Positions 12,510 through 23,686 of a DNA stretch of 64,000 nucleotides are shown here, piece by piece (positions within the stretch are counted from its first letter, which is position 1; the number at the start of each line of letters is the position of its first letter). The notes beneath the pieces are model-generated. The model saw only the letters and a program-made list of their open reading frames with translations. It had not been told where the DNA came from and made no database searches. Made by a program: the position numbers and the translations under genes. This DNA is from Volvox africanus (lineage: Eukaryota > Chlorophyta > Chlorophyceae > Chlamydomonadales > Volvocaceae), in NCBI GenBank assembly GCA_030268105.1, contig BSDZ01000078.1:3151001-3215000 (forward strand), written 5' to 3'.

Positions 12510-12650
12510 AACAGGGATACGAATTTCATGTTGTAAATTTCGCAAGAATTCGTCCTTAGTCTTCTGAGAATGAAGTAACTCTGATTTTTGGTCACCTAAT
12601 TTGTTATCTAACGTGCTGATTTTAAGTTCAGTTGTTTTCCTTGTTTTTAA
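12510..12650 (-). pseudogene. bacterial-type histidine kinase fragment (HisKA H-box)
   Basis: On the minus strand a 47-codon open stretch reads through KTKDEFLRNLQHEIRIPV, preceded by a coiled segment (LDNKLGDQKSELLHSQ). This is the coiled-coil linker and H-box of a two-component sensor kinase (consensus KxEFLxNxSHEIRTPL), with the phospho-acceptor His intact. A TAG sits directly upstream and the frame runs into the TA microsatellite, so both ends are lost. The local AT content is much higher than in the flanking genes and the piece has no introns. I infer a remnant of bacterial origin; an algal histidine kinase exon is possible but would be expected to be GC-rich and splice-bounded. Confidence 0.7.
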
Positions 12651-12694
12651 CTAGGTTTTAGGACTGTTAACAAGAATCCATCAACCTTTTTTCT

Positions 12695-12910
12695 GTGAGA
12701 GTGTTTATGATTAGAACTATTTGTAAGGAAGGGCGTAATACTTATGGTACCAGGCGTATTAAGACCATACTTGAGAGGCAAGGTATAGTCATTAGCCGCA
12801 GACGTACCACAAGGCTGATGAAAGAGGCTAATTTAGTATGTAAAACAAAACGTAAATTCAGGGCTACTACCGATTCCACTTGGATTAACTTGGACGGATT
12901 AGGGTTATAA
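12695..12910 (+). pseudogene. IS3-family transposase OrfB fragment
   Basis: The frame encodes IRTICKEGRNTYGTRRIKT, then GIVISRRRTTRLMKEANL and KTKRKFRATTDS, which is the HTH_21 region at the N-terminal side of IS3/IS150-type OrfB. In intact elements the DDE integrase core follows after TTDS; here similarity stops and the frame ends 10 codons later. No ATG starts the frame (GTG at 12695) and no OrfA or terminal inverted repeats are visible. It is AT-rich, intron-free and only 45 bp from the histidine-kinase fragment, in the opposite direction. It is a dead bacterial-type insertion sequence piece in an otherwise eukaryotic window. Confidence 0.85.
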
Positions 12911-13036
12911 CGTCTTAATCCGCTGCAAGTGGAAACAGCTCATGGATTAGGCAGCATTAGGGCGAATTAGTCGGATTAGGGAGGCGGGATTACCGCCTGT
13001 TGTACCCGCTCAGACGAGATTAACTTGAATTGAATG

Positions 13037-13037
13037 C

Positions 13038-13102
<65 letters not shown>

Positions 13103-13126
13103 AGTGTGTGTGTATATATGTGTATA
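13037..13126. repeat. (TA)n(TG)n microsatellite
   Basis: A short TA run is followed by about 30 TG units with minor interruptions. Confidence 0.9.
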
Positions 13127-13340
13127 GCAAACGTGTGGAGGCTGCGCTTAGCACGCACGTGTGATCCAGCCATGTACAAACCCTGGCGCGAGCTGTGAGC
13201 GCTTACATTCAGATAAATCACACTCCGGATCAGATATTTAAAAGCAATGCAATGGACACGACACGCAGGTTGAGCAATGCTGTAGGGTCAGGTTCATACA
13301 TAGTGTGCTGTGTGTTAGTATGTTAAAATCCATATACTCA

Positions 13341-13400
13341 GGTGCCAAGCGCTCAGCCAGGTGGAGACGTGGCGCAATGGATGGCGCATCACTTCCTATC
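13341..13400 (+). repeat. tRNA-Arg-like (SINE-like) repeat, copy B
   Basis: This 60 bp block matches copy A (12353-12414, minus strand) at most positions, including the CCAAGCGCTCAGCCAGG flank and GTGGCGCAATGGAT. Similarity is lost after the A-box/anticodon part, so this copy is 3'-truncated. The two copies lie in opposite orientation on either side of the bacterial-like fragments. Confidence 0.65.
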
Positions 13401-13450
13401 TTCACATACACAATAGGAGGATACATGCACACACACACACACACACGTAT

Positions 13451-13496
13451 ATAATTCGTACAATTCGTACAATTCGTACAGGTACAGGTACAGGTA
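13451..13496. repeat. short tandem repeats (ACAATTCGT)3 and (ACAGGT)3
   Basis: Three tandem units of a 9-mer pass directly into three units of a 6-mer, following a (CA)n run at 13428-13446. Confidence 0.85.
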
Positions 13497-15743
13497 GTGA
13501 GAGAAATTTCCTCTAATTTGCTTTTGCTTCAACCAACGGCACCCAAGCACAAGCACGAGCCCTCACCGCCTCCCGCGGGATGGACCCTGCGGGGGCAAAT
13601 TGTATTCGATGTACGAAGGTACGATTGTGACGGCTCTCCCTTCCCGCCGCCTCCATTACCTCCATTACCCCCCAGCTCCCCTAAGGACCAGTCCTTAAGA
13701 CTAGCCTAAGACTATAAACAGAACAAACAGCTAGTCTCCTCTTGGCCCGCTTCTCCAATCACTCCATCACTTCATCATCATCGCCAACTCCATCAAATCG
13801 GCAATCCGACCTATTTTGCCCAAACCCATCCAGCCATCTGTCGCGTCACGTGGCGATAACCGGAAGCGGGATGGGCCAAACATCTTCGCCACATCCACAT
13901 GCAAACACCTTTGCATCCGAGCGCCTCACCAAACGGCGCATCCACTTAAGCAGTACAGGAGGAAATCGTCATTAGGTCCTCATACTCGTACGCGTGATCT
14001 TATGTATATCTTCTTGTGATACCCGTGCTAAGTGTTCCTTGCAGAAAGGTAGTCGAAACGCGGCGTCGTGTTTGGCGTCAACTGCGAGTCCTAATGCAAA
14101 ACTCAAAACCAAAGCTACAAAGGGTGCCACAAGCATTTTTCATCAGCAAAGGATCACACTTTACTACTGCTGCATGTAGTGAGAGCCCAGGATCCAGTGA
14201 TGAAGGCATCACACGTTAGTTGAGTAGGGCCTTATCATGGCTGACAGCTTGGCCTGGATCACCCCACGAGGGACGGCATGTCGGGAGATTGGGTTTTGAG
14301 GCAATTCGTACACATGTACATATTATCGGCAAGGATTCACGCCCACCCACACCGGACGACAATCAAGGGATGTGGTATACTCTGTCTGCTTCGGCGCAGC
14401 TGTACTGCACTATGCAACGAACATGCCAGCAATAACCGACACAACCGTCAATCGTGAATAATCCTTCCAATGTCGACCCCATCATTCAGCAGATGGCGAG
14501 GCTGTCAATGGGCAACAGCGAGTAGCCAAAGCGAGTCACCTAGCCGTCACAACAACCGCAACATCATTCCAGCAAGGATGTTATTGCGGTGTAGGATTTG
14601 CATGTTTGCTCCCTTTCAATCCCTCACCCATCAGTAATGATCGAGGAGTGCGGGAGTTTCATTCATTCCGTTCTGAGCCAAGCTTAGATCGGGGTCAAAA
14701 ATGGGAAACCTCGCTTTCCAGCGCTTCAAAGTGCGTTTAGTGCGATAATGACGACAAGCTTAGTACGACGGGACGTGTGCACCAGGATGCGCCTTTCTTA
14801 TGTTAATTAAGCTGCCTCGCATGTGGTACGGCATAATAGATTCATGGCTAGCTCCTAGCCAGCTCCAGCCACGGCGCGGCATGATGGCCCCTTTGACCAG
14901 ACGTACGGCTGCAAATGTACGGCAGACAGTACTGACGGTAAGGCATCATCAACGCAACAGGGCAACAAGTTATGGCGAGCCGCACGCTCTATTATGATCA
15001 AACCAACAAAACTCCTGAATTTCTCTCTCCCTCCCTCCCTCCCTCCCTCCCTCCCTCCCTCCCTGCCACCGCTTCTCTCTCCACCTCTCCGTACGTTCCC
15101 TAAAGGACCCCTCATCGAGAAAGCAGCGCCCCGGCCGCAAGTGATGACCCAAACCGGATCTATCGCTTCCCCGCCCCCTCCCCTTCCCACTTCAAACCCC
15201 ACGCATACACACACACACACACACACAAAGAGTGACCGCAGATCCAATTACGCAATCGTAGCTCAGAGAATGCAGAGCGACGATCATTTGACCACGCCGT
15301 TCCTTTTCATCTGCCTGTCAACCCCCCTCCCCCCGTCCCCCCCCCCCATCCGTTCGTTTCCTGCTCCCACCCAAACGACGGATGCCTGCGGAGAGACTCC
15401 CGGTTGGGACCGTCGGTTGGTCGTACAAACTCTCCGATCAAGAAACACCAGCAAGCCACCGACAGCTGATTGATGCAATAATAACCGCACAGTACGGATC
15501 CCGTACATTTGGCCATAGTGCATACACAAGACGTCCTCGAGTATGCGGCCCTCTAGCAGCAGGAAGATAGAGCCGCGCAGAGCTCTGCCCCGGTAAATCG
15601 TTAGTGCTAAGCGTTTATTGGAGCTTTATCTGTCTGTTTTCTGGTAGAGATCGTTACACCACCTTCACCACCACCACCTTGCAATATCGACAATGCCATA
15701 GCCGCTTTCCCTTACCCGCTTTAGCCACGCATCATCCTCTACA
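13497..15743. other. repeat-rich spacer, no supported gene
   Basis: Holds simple repeats: (CCCT)n at 15025-15064 and (CA)n at 15207-15228. Frames such as 13742-13975 and 14994-15473 are Pro/Thr/Ser-rich by-products of composition. I see no domain or tRNA. Confidence 0.45.
15025..15064. repeat. (CCCT)n simple repeat
   Basis: About ten tandem CCCT units. Confidence 0.9.
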
Positions 15744-16070
15744 GGCGCGACCGCCGGGCGCGTTTCCATCGGAAATAAAGGTGAGCACATGCCCCACGAC
15801 CCAAACATGTTGCTTTACTCTTCAGGACATAATAACCAACGGTCTCAACGGTGGCCGTACAGAAGGAGGCTTCAGGATGCTTAAAAATACAACTACCTGT
15901 CCTTCTCAACCCTACACCTTGTCCCTTCGAGGCGTTACCAAAACACACAAAGGGCAAACACCTCGGCCCCATGCACACACACATACACACATACATGCAT
16001 ACATACCCCCGGTGTTCGTCCTCTCAGGGCAAATCGCTCACAGTGAAACCCCTAACATACATACGAATAG

Positions 16071-16102
<32 letters not shown>

Positions 16103-16313
16103 CAACATCACCGCATGCGTGCATGCAAACCATTCAACGCCATTCTTCGTTTCAAAATTCTTCAGAGGCTGTTCGCCATCTTCGGGAAGCCAGCAGCGCA
16201 ATCTTCAGTCAGTGCTACTCTACTCTGTGCCCTCCAAGGGCTGCCATGGGCAAGTGCTCCGCCGCTCTGGGTGCGCCACCTGCGGCTCCCTCCCTCTCGC
16301 CAAGCGGATTGAG
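15744..16313 (+). CDS. possible exons of an unrecognised plus-strand gene
   Basis: Two splice-bounded candidates are visible. One is a 36-nt exon after ctctacag near 15744 that ends at GTGAGC (ARPPGAFPSEIK). The other follows attcttcag near 16165 and runs to a stop at about 16313 (AVRHLREASSAIFSQCYST and onward). I cannot join them confidently and see no family resemblance. The (CA)n tract at 16073-16100 lies between them. This is weak evidence; it may be non-coding. Confidence 0.2.
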
Positions 16314-16748
16314 AAGTTGAGCGATTCAACACCCCGGGAGATGCCCCACACACTGCTAATTTCTGTAAAAAAAACGAGAGATCTAGAAGTCGACAAAAAT
16401 TCTTCCCGCTCTTATATTGCGCGGTGGGCTGCAGGTACAGGAAGGTGGTTTGGAATACAACCGACAAGTAATACATATCGAATTTGCTCATGTAGATTTG
16501 CTCCTCCTCCTCCTCCTCCTTCTCCTCCTCAACATCAATCATAATAGATCATGACCAGCAATTACCATCAGCATCATCATCTTCGTCGCCGTCATTGTCA
16601 AAGAGCCCAGAGCAAGAGAGCCGTACAGCATGCACGTAAACCTTTCTCATCAGCTACCTCAACCGCCCAATCAACTTGCCAACATCACGTCATGGATGTG
16701 GGTCCGTCATGAAGGGAACGGCGGGAAGGGCATATGAACCCAATAATA

Positions 16749-16761
16749 CCCAGCCAGCCAA

Positions 16762-16822
<61 letters not shown>
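16749..16822. repeat. (CCAG)n simple repeat
   Basis: About 17 CCAG units lie just downstream of the LRR gene on the plus-strand map. Confidence 0.9.
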
Positions 16823-16824
<2 letters not shown>

Positions 16825-16876
16825 CCTCCTTGTGAGGTCTCCACCTCTTCCGCCCCTCCCTCCAACAAACCCAACC

Positions 16877-19457
16877 TCAACACGCCACCGCCGCAATTTG
16901 AGGCACTGCCACCGGCACCGCCGCCGCCACCGCCGGCAGTGATCCTTCACAAAACCGCTTCACGCCCTCCGTTCGAGTGCCAGCCGCCACTGCCGGCCTA
17001 CTCACGACCTCAACGTGCAGTTCTCGTCCAGAGCGTCGTATGGCATGTACGAGTTCCTGGACAGCACCCGCGGCGGCAGCGCAGGGACAGTCGACCAGCG
17101 TGAGGTGCCGCAGCGCGGGCAACGCCGCCAGATGCATAAGGCCCTTGGCCGTAAGGTCGGGACCGCCACGTGCGAGGAGCAGCTCCTGGGGATATGTGTG
17201 TTTTGCGGGCGGGTGGTGGGCATGAGAAAGTCGTGCAGTCGTATCCGCATATCGAATATCTTCATCTTGTGTCTTTATCTTTCATGTTCATGCTGCCAAT
17301 GAAAGCTTTAAAAGTTGAATGATAACGATAATATAATGATGATAATGATAACAATGACATTAATAATGATGATAATGATGATGATGATTAAGACGGATGC
17401 AGACAGTGTTGGTGTTGGTGACGGTGTAACAACACCGTTGTTGTTGTTGGTGAGACCGAGGTGGTTTGACTCTCCCGTCCTGATTGAAAATAAACACTTA
17501 GCACCCGGGCTGAGAACGGTGATCGCACCCCGTTGGGCAGTGAGGCCTCGAAAAAGATGTTGGACAGTAATGACGGTTTTAAAGCAATATCCCAGGGGTT
17601 GGTGGGTCGGTGGGTCGGTGGGTCGGTGGGTATACACCTCCGGGTGATGAGGTGCCAACTGACAACAGGAGTGCTAGGGTTCTTGCAGACGCAGGTTTCC
17701 GTTCGAAACCGAAATGATAGATCGAAACGGAACCAACGAAAAACACAAATGCACCTGCAAAGCTGCCGCCGCACCCTCCTTGTGCGCCACCAGCTGCAAG
17801 AGCACCTGGTCTCGTGCCGTATCCAAACCTGCGAGCTCCAGCCGCGTCAGCCCGCGAAGTCTTCCCAACAGCAGCTCCAGGCCTTGCTGGGCAAACATGC
17901 CGCCCAGGGATAGCCGCGACAGCTTCGGTAGGAAGCTGCCTGATGGGAAATCTTGGGCGATAGCGGCGGTGATGCCGGTAGCAACTGCCAGGCCGCCCAG
18001 TGGCTGGTGTTGATGGTGTTGATGGTTCTGGTGGTGGTGGTGGTGGTGGTGGTGTTGATGGTGGTGGTGGATGTGGTGGTGGTGGTGGTGGGGTGGCTGC
18101 TGGTGATGGTCCCGGCGGCGCAGGTTGAAGTTGCCCAGCCGCAAATCCACCAGAGAGTGGCAGCTGAAGGCGCGCAACAAGAGGATTCGAGTCGATTGGG
18201 AGGAGGGACAAAGAGATAGGGAAAATGGGAGAAGGGTCTTGGGCGGGAACGTGCGCATTAGCAGCAGTTAGTTGGCCGCCGGAGTAGCGAGACATGACTG
18301 CAAACTAGCGAGGGCATCAGTTTGCTTTGATGCGGTAGCTTGGACGGGGCACCGAGACTCGAACGCATCCGCGTGCGGTTGGGCTTCAGCTGTAGGGACA
18401 AGTTATGCGCCAAGATTGGTGCAGCTGCAGCTTTGTTTGCCATGTGTGTCATGAAGATGTGACAACACAATGCAAGTGCAGGAGGCCCTGTAATAGATGG
18501 CACGCTTACGTACTTGCGTAAGAATGCAAGGCCGTCGCTATCCACCTCCCACGCTGTGCCCAGGTCCAGAACCTCGAGGTCGGCCGTATGTACAAGGTGC
18601 CGTAAGCTGGTGCCGTCAGGCTTTACGGCAGTGCCGTGTAGGTATAAGGCCCGCAGCGTGGATGCATGGCATGCACAGACCGCAGCCAGGCCCATGTCAC
18701 CGAAGGCGCGGCAGCCCACGATGACGAGTGAGCGGAGATCTGATATGGTTTCGAAACCAGAAGTGCCGGCCACTCGGGTGAAGGACAAGTCCAGGGAGGA
18801 TAGATTGGGCAGGCGAGCGGTGTTAAGGTGCGCGAGGCCGCCGTCGGTGATTTCGATGCAGCGCTTGAGGCTGATGGAGCGCAGCGCCGGCATACAGGGC
18901 AAGTGCGCCAGTGACTTGTCTGTAATGCCCAGGATGTTGCGAGAGCTGTCGCCCAGGTCAAGCTCTGTGAGTTGGTTCGCAATGGGCAGCAAGGTGTGGA
19001 GGTGGCTTCCATCGGCCAAACGTGAGGTGCGCAGGCTGAGTAGCTGAGGACAGGCGGCAATTAAGCGCTGCATATCTGTAGCCTTAATGTAGTTGCACTG
19101 CTTTACATCCAGATTCTGCAGCCTAGACACGGGGATGGTTAGGAAACCCTCCTCATCCACATGTCCGTTTAGGAACTCCACTAATACCTTGCCACAGACG
19201 TAATCATTTTGCGAGTCCATAAAGGTTAAGCAATTCAATTGAGGGCAGGACTTTACTATGCTCTGGAGCGTCAAATCGCCGAGGAACGAACCGGGAACAC
19301 ACGCAACCTTCACTTCCCCATTCACAAGAAACCTGTAATCTTTGCATACATGGCGGAGAACTTTACGTTCTTGATCATTCAGGCAAGTATAAATATGGCT
19401 ACAAAAGGTCATGGACGGAAGCATAGTTAGGGACGACGCACTAGACATATTCATCAT
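16877..19457 (-). CDS. leucine-rich repeat protein with F-box-like N-terminus and His-rich insertion
   Basis: Exon 1 (18510-19457) begins MMNMSS at 19457 and encodes 316 residues. Residues about 12-45 (MLPSMTFCSHIYTCLNDQER, LRHVCKDYRFLV) resemble a degenerate F-box. Cysteine-containing LRRs of the AMN1 type follow (LQNLDVKQCNYIKATDMQRL, LRSISLKRCIEITDGGLAHL, LEVLDLGTAWEVDSDGLAFL). Exon 17755-18163 has LVDLRLGNFNL, a His-rich loop, then more LRRs (LPKLSRLSLGGMF, LTRLELAGLD). The last exon (17185 down to a stop at 16877, or to a GTGAGT donor at 17005) has LPALRHLTLVDCP. The phase between exon 1 (phase 0) and the His-rich exon (entered with one base) shows that at least one exon within 18164-18509 is unresolved. 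Such proteins are usually substrate receptors of SCF ubiquitin ligases; that role is inference here. Confidence 0.75.
17599..17630. repeat. (GGTGGGTC)n short tandem repeat
   Basis: About four GGTGGGTC units lie in the last intron of the LRR gene. Confidence 0.85.
18015..18105. repeat. GGT/GAT triplet tract encoding the His-rich loop
   Basis: An imperfect triplet repeat. On the minus strand it reads as about 30 residues, mostly His with some Gln and Asn, within the LRR protein. Confidence 0.85.
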
Positions 19458-19791
19458 TTCAGCTTAACGCAAATGAATGGAATTGTAAGAATCATGTTAT
19501 GTTGAAGGTAGATTACAACGTTAGTATGTGATCTTTTTACGTTTTTGGGCTTCGCTCATGTACGACCACGGTTAGGAGTTGGCAGATTGTATCTGTGCGC
19601 TGCTTCCCTGTCGCGCCGACCTTAGTCGATGACTGAATGGCAAATATTGCGTTCGCATCTTCTGTCGACAAGATGAGCATGACTTATAATTGCACTGGCC
19701 CAACTCAGGGTTTTTAACCGTTTTAGTTGCAAATCAACTCATCGCATAATCGGTTGTACTGCCACTTTTACTATTCCTGGATGTGATCTAC

Positions 19792-22700
19792 TCATTCACG
19801 GCAAGACTGATGCAGTCCTTTGAACGGGTTGACCATGTACCCCTGACCTACCGTTACATTCCACTGAATCAAGCGCTGGATGTGGTCATCAAGAACGTTG
19901 TTGCCTTTGAGATGGCATCCAGCTATATGTGTGTAAGCCAGCCCCTGCGGCTAGGGTGGGTACTCAAGTGTACCAAACGGCTCAAAAATCGGCGTCTGAC
20001 GACATGGTGTACAGTAGTGTTACAGAAGTGCCACGGGCATGGGCAAAGGTACAGATAGCCAAGCGAAGACGCGCTCTACACAGACCTCCCTTGTTCAACA
20101 TATGTACAAAAGAAGCAGCGTCACCCAAGAGACTAACATATAAACAAACGACATCCAGGCACTCTATATCATGACCAACAAAGGAGGACAACCGCACCAC
20201 GGGCAGTTAAACAACAAGTAGTAGTGCTTCCCATACCAACCTACGAGAGGCCGTTTAAAATTACAAAGGGGAACAAAGAATACTATTCGACTCGTTAACC
20301 TTACAATACTTCCGCCAAATCTCACCGATCCTCTTTAACAGCCAGTCGCTTCCAACGGTTCCGCTGCTGCAGCTCGTGGTTGACAAGGGAGCCATCAAGA
20401 GGCCTATACAAACCCAAAGCCAAGAACAAACGCAAGAATGTGCTGGGTACGTCACAGCTGTCAGATTTGCAATTCCAAGGAGCGGTACGCACCATGCCTT
20501 GACCGTCAAGAGCCTTGACTTCTTGTTCTGACGGCCTTCCCAGTCGCAAGACGTCGTGCCAGCTGCCAAAGGAGGATCCCTTCTAGATGCGACGAACCAC
20601 CACGTAACCAATATCGCCGTTTCACCATTACTCCATTGATAAAGATTGCACAAGTTGCTGTACTTTCCACTCCCCATAGTCAAGAAAGACTCAGAAGAGT
20701 CCTAAGAGCAGGCAACGCCCTGACAAGAGGACACAACGACAAAGGCCCCAAGGCTTAAGCAATTCGCTTCACGCCGGGTGTCTAAGGGGGTCCCTAGCAA
20801 AAGACAACGCGCCGATGTGGCCACGTTTTCCCCCCAACCTGCTATCAGGATCTCTATCACTACCAGCTGAAGGCCATATTGTAGCCATCGCCGATTGCAT
20901 CAGGCATTGGCGTGGTAGGAGCGACGAGCACAGCATACTTTAAGAGTAAGCTAATAATGAACCCAGACCGGCAGAGCGTTCGTGCAGACGCTCGTAAAAC
21001 GAGTGCCGGCTCTGCTCCCTTCTTGGGGCCAACATCCCACGGGGGCAGCGACAAATGTGAAGGGAACTCTGTACACCACCGTTGTGAACCCGGCGTGATA
21101 TCGCCGTCACGACTTCATCCGCTCTCATACACATTACGCCACGCCGCAGGTGTTACACGCCAACGATCGTCCTTCCGATTATTGCTATTGCAGGGGCCAT
21201 TTCAGAGGGGGGAGATCATGACGGGGGAAACACGGACGCAAATTCCATATCTGTACATGTGCCATCGCCGCCACATCAAGTGACTTCGAACCACCGTGTA
21301 CCCATGTAAACAGGCCGACTTACGAATTTTAACGAAGGAAAACCTTAAACCTCCAGGATACGAGCTCACAACTAGAAGGACGACACTCGGATTCACCAGA
21401 ATTGAAAGATGACGTAAAGCTGGCTGGTATGCTAGCAAATAATTACGTCGTGAGAGCACAAAGGAACATGCAGGGCGTACACGTTAACAACAGCAGCAGC
21501 AGCGTCAGCCATTATCCCGAGGTGAACGAGTGACCTGGTGACCGCATCTTGGCTGTTGCAGCGCCATTGCATTGGGCAGCTTTCAAGGAAATCTAACTGC
21601 AGCATCAATGCAGGTTAATCCTGAAGCACTCGCCGTCCTAATGCAGTAATATGCAACTTTTATAATCGTCGCATACAAGTGTCTCTCTGACGCCCGTACT
21701 CTCAACTCATCTCGCTAGCCCAAGGGGCAGACGCAACACTACCTCGGCAATCCACCAAAAAAATCACCTGCGCCTACACATGCAGCGGGTTATCTGGGCT
21801 CCGCAAGTCGGGGCACTGCAGGTGGAATTTCCGCCCGACTGGATGACGACGAAGCCGCTACACCGTCAGGAACGCAAGGAACCGCCCAATGGCGCCAAGC
21901 CAGGAGCATGGATATGTAAATCACGCTAGCAAGGATCGGAACCACTGCCTCCCACGGTGCGGGCCACGGCGACCGCTTTGCTCAAGAGCCAAGACAACTG
22001 CTGCCACTACTCCCTACCGTCCACCAGCAATTAAAGCGGATTAAGAGTGACCTCGATGCCGAGGTAAGGACAGAAACCACACCGCAGTAGCGACCGCAGC
22101 AAACCGTCTGCCTGCCTGCCCGATATTACTTGAATGCAAATCCATGCTAAAATCTTCGGTGATGCTGTAATAAGCGCGCGGTACCCGGCCGCACATTATC
22201 TCTTTTCTTCTCGTCTCCTCTCACGACATTCTTAAACTCCCGGCCGCTAAGGACCCCACAGCTACACCCCGCCCAACCCACTACGCACACAGCGAGAAAA
22301 GGAGTGCACTTGGGCTATCAAAGGCCCCGCACGTGTTTTCTGAGGCCACCTCTGACGATGGGCTGGCCACATCAAAGGAACTCGTAAAATGAATTGTGTG
22401 CCCCGCGGCAAACACGAACCACCTGCTCAACTGTGCGCCCTCCACGGCCTCCGCGGCCAGCTCCAAACCATATGCCATCGAGAATATATAGCGCTGCCTA
22501 AAAAGGCAATGCTGCTACCGCACTGCCGCAGATGGCTCTGTCACTGTCAACTGCACGGTACCCCGCGCAACAGACATATTTGAAGGTACCACAACCAAAC
22601 TTCTCTTAAACTAATACACATATGTGAGAAAGACATAACTAATGTCAGTGCAAGTAATGTCAATTATATCCACATACATAACCCAAAAAGTCACCGACAC

Positions 22701-23575
22701 AAGACTCGCCTCGCCGCAATCGCTCTGAAAGCTTTCTTCAAGTGCCTTACCATGCCTCCTAATCCGTATACTTGTCATATCAAACGACAAGACAGTGGAG
22801 AAATTAGCATAGAGCACAACATTAAGGCAAACTACTGACGGGTAAGACGAGCTCTAGAGTCACACAAGACGGACCCAGACCGAAATGTGATGATGCCAAA
22901 CACCGGCTGACTGACATCCCACACCGCACACAAGCCTGCACGGACAACCACAAGCACCAAAAGAAAACGAATTGATTCGCACACCAGAATCCCACACCGA
23001 CCAAGTAACGTTCCTCCCAAGTCATAACGAGTCTTAACCATAGATCTAGTATCTCTTCATAGGGGCGTACCCCGTAATGCAATGACGGCCTCCGAAACGA
23101 GGTGGTAAGCATGCAGAAAAGAGAAAACGCCGGTCCTGGGATCTTCGGGGACAAGATCTCCCTGCCATTCCCGCACGGCCACCACTCAACGGGATCGAAA
23201 GAGGAAAGTGATAGCATAAATTATGAGTCCTGTAGGTGTACCCATTGCCCACGCATAGGGAGGAAGGCCCCCTCCGCCGGTAAACCACCAACACTGACTA
23301 TAGCAACAAGTGACAGGACGGGCGCAGACAGATCTCAAAAAGTCTTCGGAAGCCCTCCCGGGGAGAGTGCTGCCCGGGAGGGCCGCGATCGCTCACGCCA
23401 ACATGCACACAAGAGGGTGCTCAGCCGCCATCAAACTCACGGCATCGGTGAACAATACCACGGGGAACCCATCAATTGCTGGTTGGCCGTATGACCATGG
23501 ACACAGCGGCGGGAAAGTCGTGGCGGTGGCATCAGTAGCGAGGTTCATTACGTACCCAATAATTAGCTCAGCTTC
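19792..23575 (-). CDS. unrecognised multi-exon minus-strand gene (partial model)
   Basis: Four minus-strand stretches have clean splice borders and protein-like content, but I cannot link them into one proven chain. They are: 23441-23575 (tgcag acceptor, GTGAGT donor; MNLATDATATTFPPLCPWSY); 22281-22493 (ggcag acceptor, open to a stop; RYIFSMAYGLELAAEAVEGA); 20326-20527 (gtcag acceptor, GTGAGA donor; STFLRLFLALGLYRPLDGSL then LQQRNRWKRLAVKED); and 19792-19944 (gccgcag acceptor to a stop; GLAYTHIAGC then HLKGNNVLDDHIQRL). The last piece faintly recalls the HxDLKxxNVL loop of protein kinases but lacks the catalytic Asp. They may belong to one or two genes just downstream of the DnaJ gene, or be decayed. 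The plus strand of 19783-19935 is also open. I do not recognise a family. Confidence 0.33.
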
Positions 23576-23686
23576 CTGCAGCCGTGCAAATGCCACCATC
23601 GTTCGCATGCACTTGTCTCCAGTACGATAGCTACGATCAGTAAACAAGCGGCTGCAGCTCAGCTGCTGCTGAGTACAGCAGGGCCA

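Noticed and set aside
16690..16950. Minus-strand frame rich in Leu/Ala/Gly/Trp
   Set aside because: It is generated by the (CCAG)n tract.
18340..18400. tRNA 3'-half-like sequence (GCGTTCGAGTCTCGGTGCCCC on the minus strand, shortened here)
   Set aside because: It has a B-box-like match, but no acceptor or D-arm partner was found upstream, and it lies in an unresolved intron or exon of the LRR gene.
19792..19944. Kinase-like loop (GLAYTHIAGC, HLKGNNVLDD)
   Set aside because: The resemblance to the HxDLKxxNVL loop lacks the catalytic Asp, is several residues short, and no other kinase subdomain is nearby; kept only as an unrecognised exon.
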